DNA of 64,000 nucleotides from Eonycteris spelaea (lineage: Eukaryota; Chordata; Mammalia; Chiroptera; Pteropodidae). Below the pieces are notes generated by a model. It had not been told where the DNA came from and did not search any database. It was given only the letters and a program-made list of their open reading frames with translations. The position numbers were made by a program, and so were the translations under genes. The DNA lies in assembly GCA_003508835.1 (NCBI GenBank), contig PUFA01000647.1, forward strand, positions 1-64,000. The letters are read 5' to 3'. This document shows positions 12,925 to 26,029 of this stretch, one piece after another. How positions within the stretch are numbered: position 1 is the first letter of the stretch; every line of letters begins with the position of its first letter.

Positions 12925-13495
12925 TTTTTATTTTATTATTAGTTTCAAGTATATAGCACATTGGCTAGACATTCACATAGTCTATAAAACGATCTCCCTA
13001 ATTGCTTTTTCTCTTCTCTGGGTCTATACCTAGCCATTACATTAGTGCTAACTGCATTCCCTATGCTGTGCTCCCCATTCCATGACCATCTATCAACTAC
13101 TAATTTGTGCTTCTTTAACCCTTCACCCCTTTCTCCCAGCCCCTCAACTCCTCTGGCCATCACCAGATTATTCTCTATATTTGTGAGTCAGTTTTTGAAT
13201 AGTTTGTGCTTTTTGTTCCTTAGATTCCTTGTACAAGTGAAATTATGTGGTATTTACCTTTCTCTGACTTATTTCACGAAACATAATAACCTCTAGGTAC
13301 ATCCATGTCATTGCAAATTGTAGGATTTCATTTTTTATGGCTGAGTTATATTCTACTGTATATATGAACCATAACTTCTTTATCCAATCATCTGTTGATG
13401 GGCATTTAGGTTGCTTCCATATCTTAGCTACTGTAAATTGTGCTGCCATGAACATAAGGGTACATAGGTCTTTACGAATTATTGTTTTGGTTTTA

Positions 13496-13498
<3 letters not shown>
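12925..13498 (-). mobile_element. L1 3' end, antisense, lineage-younger type
   Basis: Starts with the L1 tail reversed (attattagtttcaagtatat, ttggctagacattcacatag) and continues into the antisense of the end of ORF2 (gaaccataacttctttatcc, aacataagggtacataggtc). It is less decayed than the L1 at 4,015-5,595 and resembles the copy at 44,075-44,965, so both probably belong to a family active in this host lineage. The - strand 85-codon frame at 13,243-13,500 is a scrap of ORF2. Confidence 0.9.

Positions 13499-13540
<42 letters not shown>
13499..13540. repeat. (AT)21 microsatellite
   Basis: Forty-two bases of uninterrupted AT abut the internal end of an antisense L1. Such alternating AT tracts can extrude cruciforms and are usually length-variable. 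Confidence 0.95.
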
Positions 13541-13542
<2 letters not shown>

Positions 13543-13959
13543 TTTTATTTCCCAATTTCACGGTGGGAAATTTGAAGCCATGAAGGGTTGTAAGAGGCCC
13601 AGAGCAACTGGCGATGGAATCTCATCTCCAATTCAAGGTTTTGGTTCTTGGCTTCCTGATGCATTAACTGCCTTTTAGATATAGTATTGGCTTATTCTAA
13701 ATGCCATTATGAATAATACCATTGACTGGGAAGAAATGTTATATTATCAAAATATTTTGCAGAATATTCTCGGTGAGATTTATACTTTCTAGGCATATGT
13801 AATGTTGTTTTATTTAGTTCCTACCTATTACCAAATATTTGAAGCAGTTTACACTAAAAACATAGGAATAGCAATCTTAACAGCCCAGGAAGAAAATTGG
13901 GGCAGAGAAGTCTCTGAGAAGCATCCCAAAACTAATGGTTGATAAAAATAAACTGCTTT

Positions 13960-14080
13960 CTCTCTCTTTTCTGTCTTCTTTCTTTTTTCTTCTCTCTTCT
14001 TCTTGATTTGTATTTTTAAAAATCTTTTATTGTTTTCTCTTCTCTTTTCTATCCTTTTTTCCCCTTTCTCATCTATCTGG
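13960..14080. repeat. Polypyrimidine tract
   Basis: About 120 bases very rich in C and T on the + strand, built of tctctct, ttcttct and ttttcttc words. Confidence 0.7.
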
Positions 14081-14094
14081 TTTAAGGCTCATTG

Positions 14095-14620
14095 AGCCAG
14101 TTTTCTGAAATTTAAAGACAAAAGCATACTGATGGATACATTATTTAATTCTCATGGCAGCTCATCCGGTATGAATAGTATTACCTCCATTTTACAGATA
14201 AAGAAAAAGGGGCACAAAAGGGTTGAGAAAATTACCTAAAGTCACACAACTGACAAATATATGGAGCAGGGATTTTGATCAAGAAAGTCTGAATCCAGCA
14301 GCTATACCATCAACCATTATAATATATGCTGGTAAATGTGAAGTCAGGTTTTAAAGTAGGTCCGTTTGACTTTAACCCCATTGATCTTGACTGCTACACT
14401 ATATTACCTGTAATAAAAATGATCATGATAATGAAAATGAGAGTAATAATTATTATAGCTGACATTCATTGAGTTTTTAGTGTGCCAGAATTTGTCTAAA
14501 TATTTTGAATAATTTGACTTGTTTAATCTTCACAAAACCCTATGATTTCAATACTATTTTCCAAATTTTAGAAATACTCATTTCTATTTATATTCATGAA
14601 CTGAGAAACAAGGAATTTAT
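14095..14620 (-). mobile_element. MIR SINE remnants, antisense
   Basis: Two MIR-like blocks. The first, 14,100-14,300, contains cattttacagataaagaaaa and cctaaagtcacacaactgac. The second, about 14,455-14,600, contains tttaatcttcacaaaaccct. Both read as MIR in reverse. Confidence 0.65.
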
Positions 14621-14629
14621 TTTTAAGAA

Positions 14630-14940
14630 TTTTTAATTATGATTCACATACCATAAAATTTACCCCTTTAAAGTATAAAATTTAGTAATTTTTAATATAC
14701 CCACTATGTTGCACAACCACCACCACTGTGAAATTCTAGAACATTTTCATTATCACCAAAAGAAAGCCCATATGCATTAGTTGCCACTCTCTATTCCTCC
14801 CTTCCCCAGCCCCTGGTAACCACTAATCTACTTTCTGTCTCTATGGATTTTCCCTTTCTGGGCATTTCATATAAATGGAATCATACAAAACTTGGCCTCT
14901 TGTGTCTGGCTTCTTTCATTTGAAATAGAGCCAAACAGCT
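14630..14940 (-). mobile_element. L1M 3' fragment, antisense
   Basis: Antisense old-L1 landmarks: ttcacataccataaaattta, gcacaaccaccaccactgtg, cccctggtaaccactaatct and tctctatggattttcccttt. Confidence 0.85.
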
Positions 14941-14959
14941 ACCATTTATGGGTTGCCAT

Positions 14960-15530
14960 GACTATCACTCCTGAGCACTGTTATCGGGAGCTCTGTGTGC
15001 ATTATCTCTAATCCTCCTAATAACCTGTTGCAGAGCAAAACTATTATTGTTGTGCCATCAGCCCCCGATAGACACACAGACCACCAGAAATCAGTGAGTT
15101 ATAGGAAACGCACTTTTTATTCAGCCAACTGGGTCTGCCAGGGGTACACAGACCCCAAATTAAGCAGCCCCAAAATGTAGAGGTACAGGGTTTTTAAGCC
15201 CTAAACCCCATTCTTCATTTTGTCTGAACACAAAAGCCTATTTTTCTTCTATTTACTAACTGTCAGCCCACAAGTCGGTTGTGCAAGCAGGGGTACAGAA
15301 GCAGAAATCTTATTGTTAGAATGTTATGTTCCTATGGGTGAGAGCCTATGTTCCCATGGGCGATAGCCAAGCAGTAATTCTCCAGTTAGCACATTATCTT
15401 CCTTTTAATAAGGAGACTGAATCATAGAGTTGTTCAGTAACTTGCATAAAGTGCGACAGCTCATAAACGGCAGAGTTAAAATGCAAACCCAGATCTCTCT
15501 GTGTTCAAATCCCATATCCTTTGTGCTCCA
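14960..15530 (-). mobile_element. MIR SINE, antisense, split by an LTR
   Basis: The left half (to 15,047) carries attatctctaatcctcctaa. The right half (from 15,398) resumes with aataaggagactgaatcata and runs on through aacttgcataaagtgcgaca. The two halves join in register once the LTR at 15,048-15,393 and one target copy are removed, which fixes the order of insertion. Confidence 0.75.
15048..15393 (-). mobile_element. Solo LTR, antisense, 4-bp target duplication
   Basis: 346 bp beginning TGTTGTGCC and ending GTTAGCACA (TG...CA ends), flanked by ttat on both sides (15,044-15,047 and 15,394-15,397). A reversed polyadenylation signal sits near 15,115. The 4-bp duplication suits a class I (gammaretrovirus-like) endogenous element. 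Related in start sequence and in an internal acagaagcagaa block to the LTR at 39,458-39,918. Confidence 0.75.
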
Positions 15531-15540
15531 TCCTTCTGCC

Positions 15541-16629
15541 TCAAGATCACAAGTATGTGGGTTAGTAACATGATGGTCTTGAAGCCAGGGCAAAGGAGTC
15601 AAGTCAGTTTGATGGTGGTGGGAAGTACATCTACAAGTTCTCCTGGACTTGGTGTCTAGTAGTGGGGTGGGTTAGGGGGTACCCATTCCTGAGCCTGGGC
15701 TCTAGACCTCAGCAAACTTGTTTGCTAAGATCCTGCTTAACCTCTTCTCTCTGGAGTTCCCTTGAGGCTCTAGGTGTACTCTTCAGTTAGGACATGGAGG
15801 TTGAAGAGCTTGTATGGTGGAATTTCTGTATTGCTTCATTTGGTTTTGGGTTACACATGGAATCATGAAGCAAGTTAAGACTTCTAGAGAGGGAAGAAAA
15901 AAATCAATGGAATTTCTTCATGCATTCCTCAAAGTCTGCAGCTTGGGCACATTTCCTTCTGGGGCTCACTGAATGGACACTAGCTTCCTTTCTGTAGATG
16001 GGCACCAGAAGCTGACAGCTCATATATGCTTCTACAAGAGGAGATTTCCCAATGGTTTAGTGCGCAGAGACCCATTTATGCTGTTGGTCGATACTGAAAT
16101 TTTCTCCCAAAGTAAAGCTCTTCAAGGTGTGGTCTGGTGGCATCTGGGATAATGCACTTAGAAAAGAGAGGATTCTGTTTAATTGATTAAGCTGAGATTT
16201 GTACCATGAAGTAGTGATAATTATTCTTTGATGGCTTTGGAGGGTTTAACATAAAAGAGAAAATTATATCTCAAAGAGCAGACTCCTGACATGTCAGAGC
16301 TGGAAGTGAACCTCAAGACTAAATATTCAGCACTTCATTTTAGAGACAAATTTGCCAAGTCCAAGGAAGAAGTATGGCATAGAGCTGGAGTGCATGTGGT
16401 GTCCGTGGGTGTAGCCCATTGGACAGTCCACAGGGGTCATGGTGCCCTGGCTGCTTTACCTGATGAAGCCTTGGCCCTGGTGATCCCTGAATTTGAGTGA
16501 CCCACAAATATACCGGATGGTGTTCATTGTATCATAGACACTTTTGGCCTTTGGTGCTGCCACAACATCGGCTCCTTTTCGTGGAACTGTGCCCTTTTCA
16601 GGGTGGGCTCTGGTCACTACCCAGAACAT

Positions 16630-16675
<46 letters not shown>

Positions 16676-18544
16676 AACAATAGTGAGATCATCTCAGAAA
16701 ACCTGGAGAGTGGTGGAAATGACTTGTGCTTTAGAGATTTGCAAGAAAGCTTTGTGGTACCAGACCCACCCCATCCCCAGCTGCTACCTCAAAGTCAGTC
16801 ATATGATGTTCCCACTTCTCCATGTAAAGAACCAACAGGACAGCCTTATAAGGGGAGAGGAGACAGTGGTATTCACAGAGCAGAACCAAAACACCCAACA
16901 CTATAATTAGTTCTCTCTGTTGGCCAGCCCCAAGAACTCTTTTATTTATATACTGTATAAAAGCAGATGTTTATACTAATGTTTGTGGACAATGAAGAAT
17001 TAAACAGTGTTTTCCATGCTCTGTATAAGGAGGACAGAAATGGATACTACTTTTCTAGAAATAGTGCCTTCCAAAAAGAATTTGTTCCATTTATTTGGAA
17101 AATGCAGGTCAAACCAGCTTATTTCTTCAGACAGCTAAACTGATTTGCTTTTACTGTAGCTAGAGGCCTTAGAAGTCACTATTGAGTTCTCAGAGGAAGT
17201 GAGCAACTGGCAGGAAAGAGGGTGTCTGGAGAAGAACCTTTGACTTTCAACACTGGGGACAGTGTGTCTCATGTTCCCCTTTTTAACTTTTTATCTTGAG
17301 ATAAGTTTAGACTTACAAAAGGGTTAACATTTTTAAAGTGCTTAGTATGTGCGAACCATTGCTTTATGTGCATCAGTTCACATAACCTCTTTCCCACAGA
17401 GAAGGAAACTAAGGCTTGAAAAATAAGTAATGTCTCCAAAATCACAAGGCCAGCAAATAGCAAAGTAAAGTTTCCCAAATAGGCCTGTTTGATTTTAGAG
17501 CCTATATCTGTCCTGACACCCTACCCATGGCTGCATTATTTTTTTCTATGTTAGAGCTGGAGGAACCTTTGGATTATAGTCCAAACTTTTGTTTTAGTGA
17601 AGAGCCAGCCAAAGCCCAGAAGAAGGAGAGTGGTGCTCCTAATCCCTGATCATTCAGCTCTTCTGCAAAATCTTGATGCCTCTGATATCAAGTGTCCCGG
17701 TATAGGGGATAGGGTATCTGGGTCTGAACACTCTGTGACTTGCTGGAATGAACTCTCCCTGAAAGAGGTCAGACTTTAGACTTTGCTGATTAAAATCAGG
17801 AGTCTCCCACATCCTTTGGAGACTCCTCCCCCTCCGGTTGTGACTAGAGGTCTAGTTCAGAAAGAGGCCAAAAAGGAGACTTTCCTGGCAAGAGGCCAGG
17901 ACTGCACATAGGAGTTCATGTACCTAAAGCTGGAAAGTCAGTGGTGGGATGGTGGGCATAGATGCCATCCCTCTTATTTTGATTCCCATGACTTCAATGA
18001 AGGCTTTTCTATTTTGACAAGTATCTTTTATAACATGACCACTGTGTGTCCTTGGGCAAATTTCTTACATTTCTGAACATCACCATTTTCAATTCTAAAG
18101 TGAGACTAGTGCTCACTCTGGCCTTTTTAGGGCTATGAGTGTGAGAGTGAATTAGCTTTGGTTAAGTAAACAGAGTAGGCCCTCAATGAGTGCTCGCTCT
18201 TTGAAATACCCTAGCAGGATAAGCAGCGGATGATAGAGTGGTGAGATCACTACATTTGGAATCAGACAACATTGGTGATGCATTTAGGGTCTAACCTGGG
18301 TTTGGTCTTGGGCAAAGCAGACAGGTCTGGCTGTAGTCTCTCACTTGAATTCTAAATAGAGCAAGTGGTAATCATTAAGAAGGAACATGGCATGCAAAGC
18401 TGTGGGGAAGAAGAAGCAGATAAAAAAGGAAGGGGAAACGGGAATTGTTCAGAAATCCACTTTACTTTTTTGTACCTCAAATATTTGCCAAAAGATTTTG
18501 TTTTCATGGAGAACACATGCCCAATAAAAATATAACTGCACCGG
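15541..18544. other. Intergenic sequence with scattered MIR remnants
   Basis: MIR-like tails appear at about 17,330-17,480 (-) and 18,225-18,345 (+). Overlapping + frames at 16,291-16,910 surround a GAT microsatellite. They look protein-like only where the microsatellite forces poly-Asp or poly-Met, and no known domain or splice structure was seen. Confidence 0.5.
16631..16675. repeat. (GAT)15 trinucleotide repeat
   Basis: Fifteen perfect GAT units. They make poly-Asp in one + frame and poly-Met in another, and poly-Ser on the - strand, which explains the low-complexity runs in the overlapping open frames. Confidence 0.95.
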
Positions 18545-18715
18545 AGGGTAGATTGGGTAAAGGGGGTCAAATATGTGGTGACAGAAAGAAATCTAACTAT
18601 GGGAGGTGAATACACAGTGTAAGTATATATATGCCTTACTGTTGAACGTATAAGCTGCAACTTAGTGGATTTCATTAACCAAAGTCACTATAAAAATAAA
18701 TTAATTTAAAAAATC
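18545..18715 (+). mobile_element. L1 3'-end fragment, sense
   Basis: Follows the layout of the L1 3' end at 5,390-5,590: a G-rich start, a stretch with tatgggaggtgaatacacag, then an A-rich tail ending ataaattaatttaaaaaatc. Diverged. The - strand 107-codon frame at 18,352-18,675 lies partly in it and is not a gene. Confidence 0.6.
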
Positions 18716-21700
18716 ACTGCAAACTACAGGTAACTTTAGAGAAACTTAATCTTAATAGTAATGATAATATGCACCATTTATCAAGTGTATGTTATGACCA
18801 AGAACTGAGTTGAATGCTTTGCACAGATTGTGTCCCTTTTCTCTAAAAATCCTACAAGGTAAAAAATACTGAACACAGTTTACAGGTGAAGAAACTGAGC
18901 TTTATATGTGTTGAGCAAATAGTCCAGGTCCCACAGACAGGAAGCAATTACAATGAAATCCTAAATCAGGTTTCTTGGTCATCAAATGCCTTGTTCTTTG
19001 GCCTATGCCTAGATGTTTCATTTTCACTAAGTGCTGACCTTTCAAGTTGGTCTGGTTAATAGGCTACATTTATTTTCAGAAGCTGTAGCTAAACCATAAA
19101 GCCTTCCTGTGTTCCTGTTTAGAGCTGTTTTTCAGAAATACATAAAGAAATCAATTATGCTCCTTTTCAGCCACAGCCTATTCAGGGTCCAATGATATTT
19201 TACCTTTGGTTTCCCATCTTTGTGGACCAGATGTGATTCTCAGCATCATCTGAATAGTTTCCAAAATGAAAGTTCATACTCAAACACACCTTTGACACAG
19301 TTGTAAATATTTGGGATACTTATGCTTTGGGATTTGAAGGCAGTTTCAAAGAGATTTTCCATAAATGGCTTTAGTACTCATAACACCATTGAGATCCTAA
19401 GATGACTGTTTTAAAAATGAGCAAACCCATCTAGAAGTTGCATACTGACATGACAACTAAAAGCAACAAGATATAGCCCCTCCCCACCTCCTCCTCCAAG
19501 TAAGGTAGTCCATATCCATAAAACAAGTGGGGGTGGAAATTGGTATGTCTGGTGGGGGAAGGTCCTCCAACATAATGGACAGCTGGGAGAGAGATGTGGA
19601 ATTCTCCTCAAATCTTCTACTATCTGAGTTACTTGCCCTAAATCAAAGGTTTTTAGTTTTTACTTTTTGCCCTATGAAATCTGAGAACCCCAGCTGCTGT
19701 TCTGGTTGATGTGGAAACAAGAATATGTGCATGTATTGCAGGGGCGGGGGAGGGGGGTTGAGCCCCACCCACACAGACTCTTTCTAACTGTGGATAATAG
19801 GCCAAAGAGAACCCTAAGAGGACTAAGAAGGCCCCTGTAGCACATAGTTTAAAAACCCTTGCTGAGATAACTCATGAGGTTTCTTAGCATTTTGTTTTCA
19901 TGAAGGATTTCTTGTATACCAGTCCTACATCATTGGACTTCACTTTCCTCATCTAAAAATGAAGATTCTCTAAGATCTTAAATTTTAATAATTTGGATTT
20001 CTAGTGTCCTATGATGTCCAGGACCAGGTGGTGAGGGTGAGAAACCTTTGATGACAGGCCCTTCCTTACAGGGCTTCAACTAACTCCTGATGGGGGCTGA
20101 GGGGACATGCTCTGTGGAGTTGAAATGAACCAGCTTTCCTCCTGGCTCCCTCCTTCCTGCCACTTCAAATGGCAATGGACAGCTGACTCTATGATGCACA
20201 GGTTTCTTTAGCAAGTCCCCTGTTATGTTTTGGTGGTCAATTGGTATACATGTGTTTCTTGCCTTGGCTCATGTCACTCATTCATCACAATGACGGCAAT
20301 ATCATCAATGGAATGCAGTTAAATACACTGAAAACTATGCAACACACTCAACAAGTATTTGCCTAGCACATATTACACATTAAAGAGTCAGCAGCTACAA
20401 GAGGAGTTGAAAAACCAAAGTTCTGCCTGCACTGCAACCTCTAATATGCTCTATGACCTGGAGCAAGTTACACTGTCTGGTGCCAGTTTCTTCTTTAAAA
20501 TGCCCCAAATGCCCAGGTTGGGTTAGATGAGCCTTAAAGCCCTGGTTCTAAAATTCCCTTTATTGCATTAAACACGAAGTATATAAAAAGATGTGTCTTA
20601 GAAAAGGTAGCAACGTGAATAGCCCTGTTCCTGAAGAGGGGTGGAGAATTGGATTGAAAGGCAAGTCGGAGCTTGGCCTCGCAGGACAACTGAAGATGTT
20701 TGGACATTATCTTTTTGTCATGAGGGATCGCTGAAGGTTTTTGACCAGGGCAGTAGCGCTGAGGAAAATTTTAGATAATATAAAAATGAATTCCCAGGAA
20801 GAAAGAATAGCAAGGTAAGAACAGTATGGAATGAATCAGGAAGGTCTTCTTGGCAGATTCTAAAAGATTTGAACTGTACCTCTTCTGTTTCGCAGATGCT
20901 TTTGTTTTGTTTTTAATAATGTAGCATTGCATATTATGCTTTATAAGTTTTGCTTAAAAAATAATGAGAAAGATGAAGAATTCTGTTTCCTCTTTATTAC
21001 ACTTTTTTTGGGGATAAATGGTGTATTTTAAATGTCTTCCCAGAGTAGAGGATCCATTCAGTATAAGCCTGGTGACATTGCTATCCCTAGGGAAGTAGGA
21101 ACTCTAGAGACTGAATGCTCCAGGTCTTTTAGGGGAGTCAATTACATTTCAAGGATCAAATAAAGTGATCTTATTGACATTTATTTAACAGGAGTAAAAT
21201 TTATTGACAACTTCTAATACAAAGTTCGACTCCACTCTGCCAAAATATTTGCCCTTCCATGCCTCCATTTTCTCATCTGCAGGGTTGAGCTAATGAGAGA
21301 ACCTAAGGCAGTAGTGCTGAGGAAAGTTTTACAGGTTTATGAGAATTCAATAATGTAATTTTTAAAAGTTGTTCAATAAATGCTGATGAGAAAACTTTCA
21401 TTGTTTACAAAGAAAATAAATATAAACTTTTAGGATTATACTTCATGCCTTTACCAGAATAAATCCCAGATGAATTATAAAAAAACTTATTTTTTAAAGA
21501 TAATATATAAAGTATCTTTACTAATGGAGTAGAAAAATAATTTAAAAATGGGCTAAAGACACAGACAGATCATAAAGTACAGGTAGTTATTATGTGAAGT
21601 ATATAGCCCTTTAATGTGAAAGTGTCACTTCTAAGGAAATGGAGATGCATGAAGATATACTCATAGAATTTCATTCTAAAATATTAACATTATAAATTGT

Positions 21701-22354
21701 GGAATTATGTATAAAATTTTTAAAAATTTCTCCCTTCTCCTCTCTTTATCCCTCATCTCCTTCTTCATCTTCAATAATAAATATGTATTATTTGTATAAC
21801 AGTTATTTTTTAAAAGAAAAATGGTCCTGGACAGAATGATGAAAATAAAGTTTTGCTTCACTTTGTGAAATGTTTCCTTTTCCACACTATCCCTTCTTTC
21901 ATTCCAGTCCAATCTCCACATTACTTCAAAGATTCATCCCTCTTAGGCATACCTGGTTCCTAGTCCAAGTCACACAGTTTTACCATCCCTCAGCCACTGT
22001 GGTACCTCTGAAATTTACCAACTGCTAAAAAAAGTGGATGTAGTTATACAAGATGATCTTCATTAGTCTATAGATAAGTTAGAACACAGTTCCTGCTGAT
22101 GAGGGAAAGGGGGTCAGTTGTTTTATCTTTGCTTGGGAAAGATGGCACTGTGCATTATACTTAAGTGATTCACATGTCCTGACTAAAATGGCACACTTTC
22201 AGAGAGATACACAATGGGAAACCCATGGAATTCCTGCTAACAGCCTACATGGCTACTCCCTTGGAGAACATGACAAGACTATTACAGCAATCTTCCCAGC
22301 TGAGCCCCAGTGCAGCCTCAGAATCCTGATCCAGGATTCCTGAGTACAGGAATG
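18716..22354. other. Intergenic sequence with old SINE remnants
   Basis: MIR-like blocks at about 18,745-18,960 (-) and 20,410-20,545 (+, with ctatgacctggagcaagtta). A short G-rich run lies at 19,740-19,760. The 20.5-22.3 kb part is A+T-rich and unclassified. No gene. Confidence 0.5.
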
Positions 22355-22500
22355 TTTTATATCAGTTCCTCGCAGTATGGCCCTAGCATTACCTGGGAGC
22401 TTGTTAGAAATGTAAATATTCAGGCCCAATTCCAAATTTACTAAATCAGAATCTGGGCCTCATTTTCAGGAACTCTTGCAAAGTATACAGCTGTGGCAGT
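22355..22500. mobile_element. MER5A-like hAT fragment
   Basis: Contains attacctgggagcttgttag followed by aaatgtaaatattcaggccc and actaaatcagaatctgggcc, the core of the ancient hAT-Charlie MITE MER5A. Ends decayed. Confidence 0.7.
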
Positions 22501-23104
22501 CTACAGCTGTGCGACTACCTAAATATAACCCAGTGACTCACTGCATTGTTTTGCTAAGCGTAGTCTGAGGTCAGTTTGTATTAAATCACCTATGAAGTTT
22601 ATTACAAAAGCTGATTCCTAGGTACCTCTTGAGAACCTAAGATGATGCCAGGAATTTCTGTTTTAAACCAATACGCCTGAGAATTCTTAAATGTAAACTA
22701 AATGAAGCGGTGTTCAAATATAAACTGGCTGTTCCTCTGGAATACAGTGCATTCCTTCTAACACATGAGGCAGACAGGCTGGGGTGGGGTTGGGGTATAC
22801 CTAGGTATATATTGATAAAGCTCCTTGCCTCTCTGAGGACAGACCAAAGTACAAATTATCCAGTGTGTGAATGTGGAAAACAAAGGCTGTAGGGTAATAC
22901 ACCATTTACTACATGAATGTAGCTTTGCTGAACCACATCTATAACATAATGATAATCATATTTGACTTGAAAGATCATGGGGACGGTTTCATTAAATATT
23001 GTATTTAAAGCTTCTGGTGCATAGTAGGCACTCAAGCTTTTGTGTCTATTGATGTATACTACTATTTATTCATCATCCTGAATATATGATCAATAACAAA
23101 AGTA

Positions 23105-23255
23105 ATTAAACAATGGCTAATATTGAGTGTTAATTATATAGTAGGTACTATATGAAGCATTTTATATACATTATCTCATTTATTCTTCATAACAACCCTA
23201 CTGGGATGATACTATTATTGTCTTTGTTTGACAGATAAAGAGAATTGACACATGG
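23105..23255 (-). mobile_element. MIR SINE, antisense
   Basis: Recognised by cattatctcatttattcttc, ataacaaccctactggga and a decayed cagataaagagaattgac tail. Confidence 0.65.
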
Positions 23256-23693
23256 GGTAGGGCAAAAAGTTCTGAAGATCTTTAAGCCTAGACCCTGTCA
23301 AACATTCCAGGCACCATATGACCTTGGTGAAGGAAAATGATGTATGAGACAAGGTCTTGGAATAAAAATTTTTATAATCTTGAAGCATGCTGACAAATAA
23401 CTAAGATGAAGAATTATTCAGAAGTTCCAAGGGGGTACAGAACATTCATAAATGTTCAAAGGAAAGAGAGGTCACTTTCAAGTTCAATAATCAGGGCAGA
23501 TTTCATGAAGAAGGTGCCTTTTAAATGTAACTTTGAAAGATGTAAGGGTTATAGTAGGAAGAGATTCAATGAGTTACTATTTGGAAAGTATATAATTCTT
23601 TAAATAGGATCTGGCATAGAGGAAATGCTCAGTAAATATAAGTTGTTATAATGTATCTCTACTACTGTCCTTACTATTATTATTACTGTCATC

Positions 23694-23696
<3 letters not shown>

Positions 23697-23728
<32 letters not shown>
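23697..23728. repeat. (GT)16 microsatellite
   Basis: Thirty-two bases of perfect GT. Confidence 0.95.
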
Positions 23729-23729
<1 letters not shown>

Positions 23730-24254
23730 GTAACAGTTTATAATGTGTACGGTCAGGCCCTCTACAGAAGCAACATGGAGAGTACAAACCCAAACATGCC
23801 AACCTTACCTAACTGAGTTCATCTGTCTCTCTAGGTCATTCTGAGAGACTTTATCAAAGGTCACATTCCAGATATGACTGCCCTCCGTCTGACATGCCAG
23901 TCTGGTCACTGTCCAAAAAGACCATGACAGGTGTATGTGCTGTGACTTTTTGTAAACTCATCCACATCTTGCTGCCTGGATCATGTAGGTGATGACATGG
24001 AAGCAGTAGGTGACTACTTCCTTCAGACCATCCCCTGAGATTGGGGGTCACATCTGCTCTCCAGGGCATCACAGGGTCTCCCCTGAACTGCTTTGTGATC
24101 TCATTGCAGAGGATTTCTGTTTCTCTTTACAGCATCCACAGAATGGGTCCCCACCTTTCAGGGGATGGACACAGCTTGGTTATCTTATCCTCAGATGTTG
24201 GTATCCATCTCCTCTCAAGCCCCACTGACATCCCAAATAATCCAGGACATGTAG

Positions 24255-24400
24255 GTTTTAGAGCTTAGGCAGACCTAATTTCAAAGCCTGGAACCTGCAA
24301 GTCTTGGTTCTGTGACCTTGGGCAAGTCACCTGTCCTCTCTTAGTCTCAGTAAAATGCCATCCTTGGAGGGTATCTCTGCATCTTAGTGATGTGTGTCAA
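24255..24400 (+). mobile_element. MIR SINE, sense
   Basis: Contains cagacctaatttcaaagcct and ctgtgaccttgggcaagtca, the best-conserved MIR core words. It is followed at about 24,420-24,580 by another ancient repeat (catctactatgtgcttgagt) that I cannot name. Confidence 0.75.
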
Positions 24401-24714
24401 GTTCCTGACTCCCAGCCATCTTCAATAAGAATTTTCTGAGCATCTACTATGTGCTTGAGTTCAGGTGATGAGGATACAACAGAGAACAAAGCCAACACAG
24501 TCCCTGATTTCATAGACTAGGTCAGTAAGTACATTGCACATCAGAGAGTGGCAAGTGCTATATAGGTAGATAAGGTTAGGTCAGGGGAAAGGGTATACTG
24601 GGGATAGAGGGATTTTATTTAGGGTGAGAAGGGACAGCATCCCTGATAGGGGTCATTTGAACAGAGACCAAGGGGAAGTCATGATGGAGAGAGTCACACT
24701 CTGACCTCAGGGTG

Positions 24715-25312
24715 TTTATCCTGGATGCTTCCTCTACCTGGGACACTCTGGCCTCAGATAAACCCATGGCTTACTCCTTCACTATCTTCAGGTCTCTATG
24801 CTTCAGATTTCCTTCCTGGAAAGGCCTTCTCAGATACTTCCTGTGTAAAACAACTATATACCACAGTTAGTCTCTACTTTCTCACCATATTTAATTTCTT
24901 TCCATAGTACTCAGCACTACCTGACATATATTTATTATGTATTGGTTTAAAGCCCATCTCTAGAACAGAGGTTGGCAACTATAGCCCATGGATCAAAGCT
25001 GACCCACTGTCTGTTTTTATAGATAAATTTTTATTAGAATATAGTCACACTCATCCTTTTATGTATTGTGTATGGTTGCTTTTGCCGGCAACAGAGTTGA
25101 GTAATTTTGAAAGAGACCAATTGACCCTCTTATCTTAATCTATTTGCTATCAGACCTTTTACAGAAAATGTATGCTGATCCCTATTCTAGAATATAAGCC
25201 CCAGAGAAGCAGGGACTCTGTTTTGATTATAGCCATATTTCCAGGTTCCAGCACAGTGTTTGACATATAGTAAGCCCTCAATAAATATTAGTTTACTGAA
25301 TGAATAAATGAA
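24715..25312 (+). mobile_element. L2 LINE 3' end, split by a hAT MITE
   Basis: The left part (24,715-24,965) carries the 3' coding and tail words of L2 (catggcttactccttcacta, ccttctcagatacttcctgt). After the insertion it resumes with gaatataagccccagagaag, then agcacagtgtttgacatata and the tail caataaatattagtttactg ending in a tgaatgaataaatg repeat. Confidence 0.85.
24966..25184 (+). mobile_element. Non-autonomous hAT element inside the L2
   Basis: Begins CAGAGGTTGGCAACTATAGC and ends at GATCCCTA, diverged inverted ends of a hAT MITE. Flanked by ctctagaa (24,958-24,965) and ttctagaa (25,185-25,192), a 7-of-8 match expected of a hAT target duplication, and the L2 continues in register across it. 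Confidence 0.8.
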
Positions 25313-25584
25313 TGTAGGAGAAGAGTGATTGGAATAACCAGAAAACTAGGCCAGTCTTGAGTTAGATCTTGAACCCTGTGCTAAAGGGGTTGGCTGTTCT
25401 CTGAAGGTGGTGGGGGTGTCCTATCAGGCAGAGAGTGAGAAAAACTCTGGTTTTTGTCAGTGACGAGGTTAAACAGCTGTTTCTACCATGATATCACAAT
25501 TATTCATGACAATGTGGATGTTAGAGACATCCCAAGTAAAGTATAAGTATGAGGGCATCTGGTACTATTACTCTAGGTAGAATA

Positions 25585-25830
25585 GAAGTTAAGGGCAGGA
25601 TACCTAGGGTCAGCAAGTGCAATATGTGAATCCTGCTTTTCCTATGAACCAGCTGTAGAGCCTAGAAAATTTAACAAACATCTCTATGCCTCAGTATTCC
25701 TCATCTTCAAAATGGAATATTTACAGACCCACCTTCATTGGGTTGCTTGTGGATTTAAGGGTTTATTATGTAAAGTGTTGGGATCAGTGTCTGGCACCTA
25801 GTAAATTCTTCATGAATATTAGCTGATATT
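25585..25830 (+). mobile_element. MIR SINE, sense
   Basis: MIR landmarks in order: gaatcctgcttttcctatga, catctctatgcctcagtatt, aaaatggaatatttacagac and ctggcacctagtaaattctt. Confidence 0.75.
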
Positions 25831-26029
25831 AGTGGTTCTCCAGTATTAATAACTCTCCATAATGTCTCCCCATGTATATTATTATATAACAGTGTGTGTT
25901 GCATAGTACATAATTTAGCTTTGCACAAAGAGAGGCCTTTGCTTTTGGCTTCTGGAAGATAATCTCTAGGTCTTGGAATGTCATGCCTGATAGGAATGTC
26001 TTTGTTTGTTTGGAAATCTTGGCCCAGGT

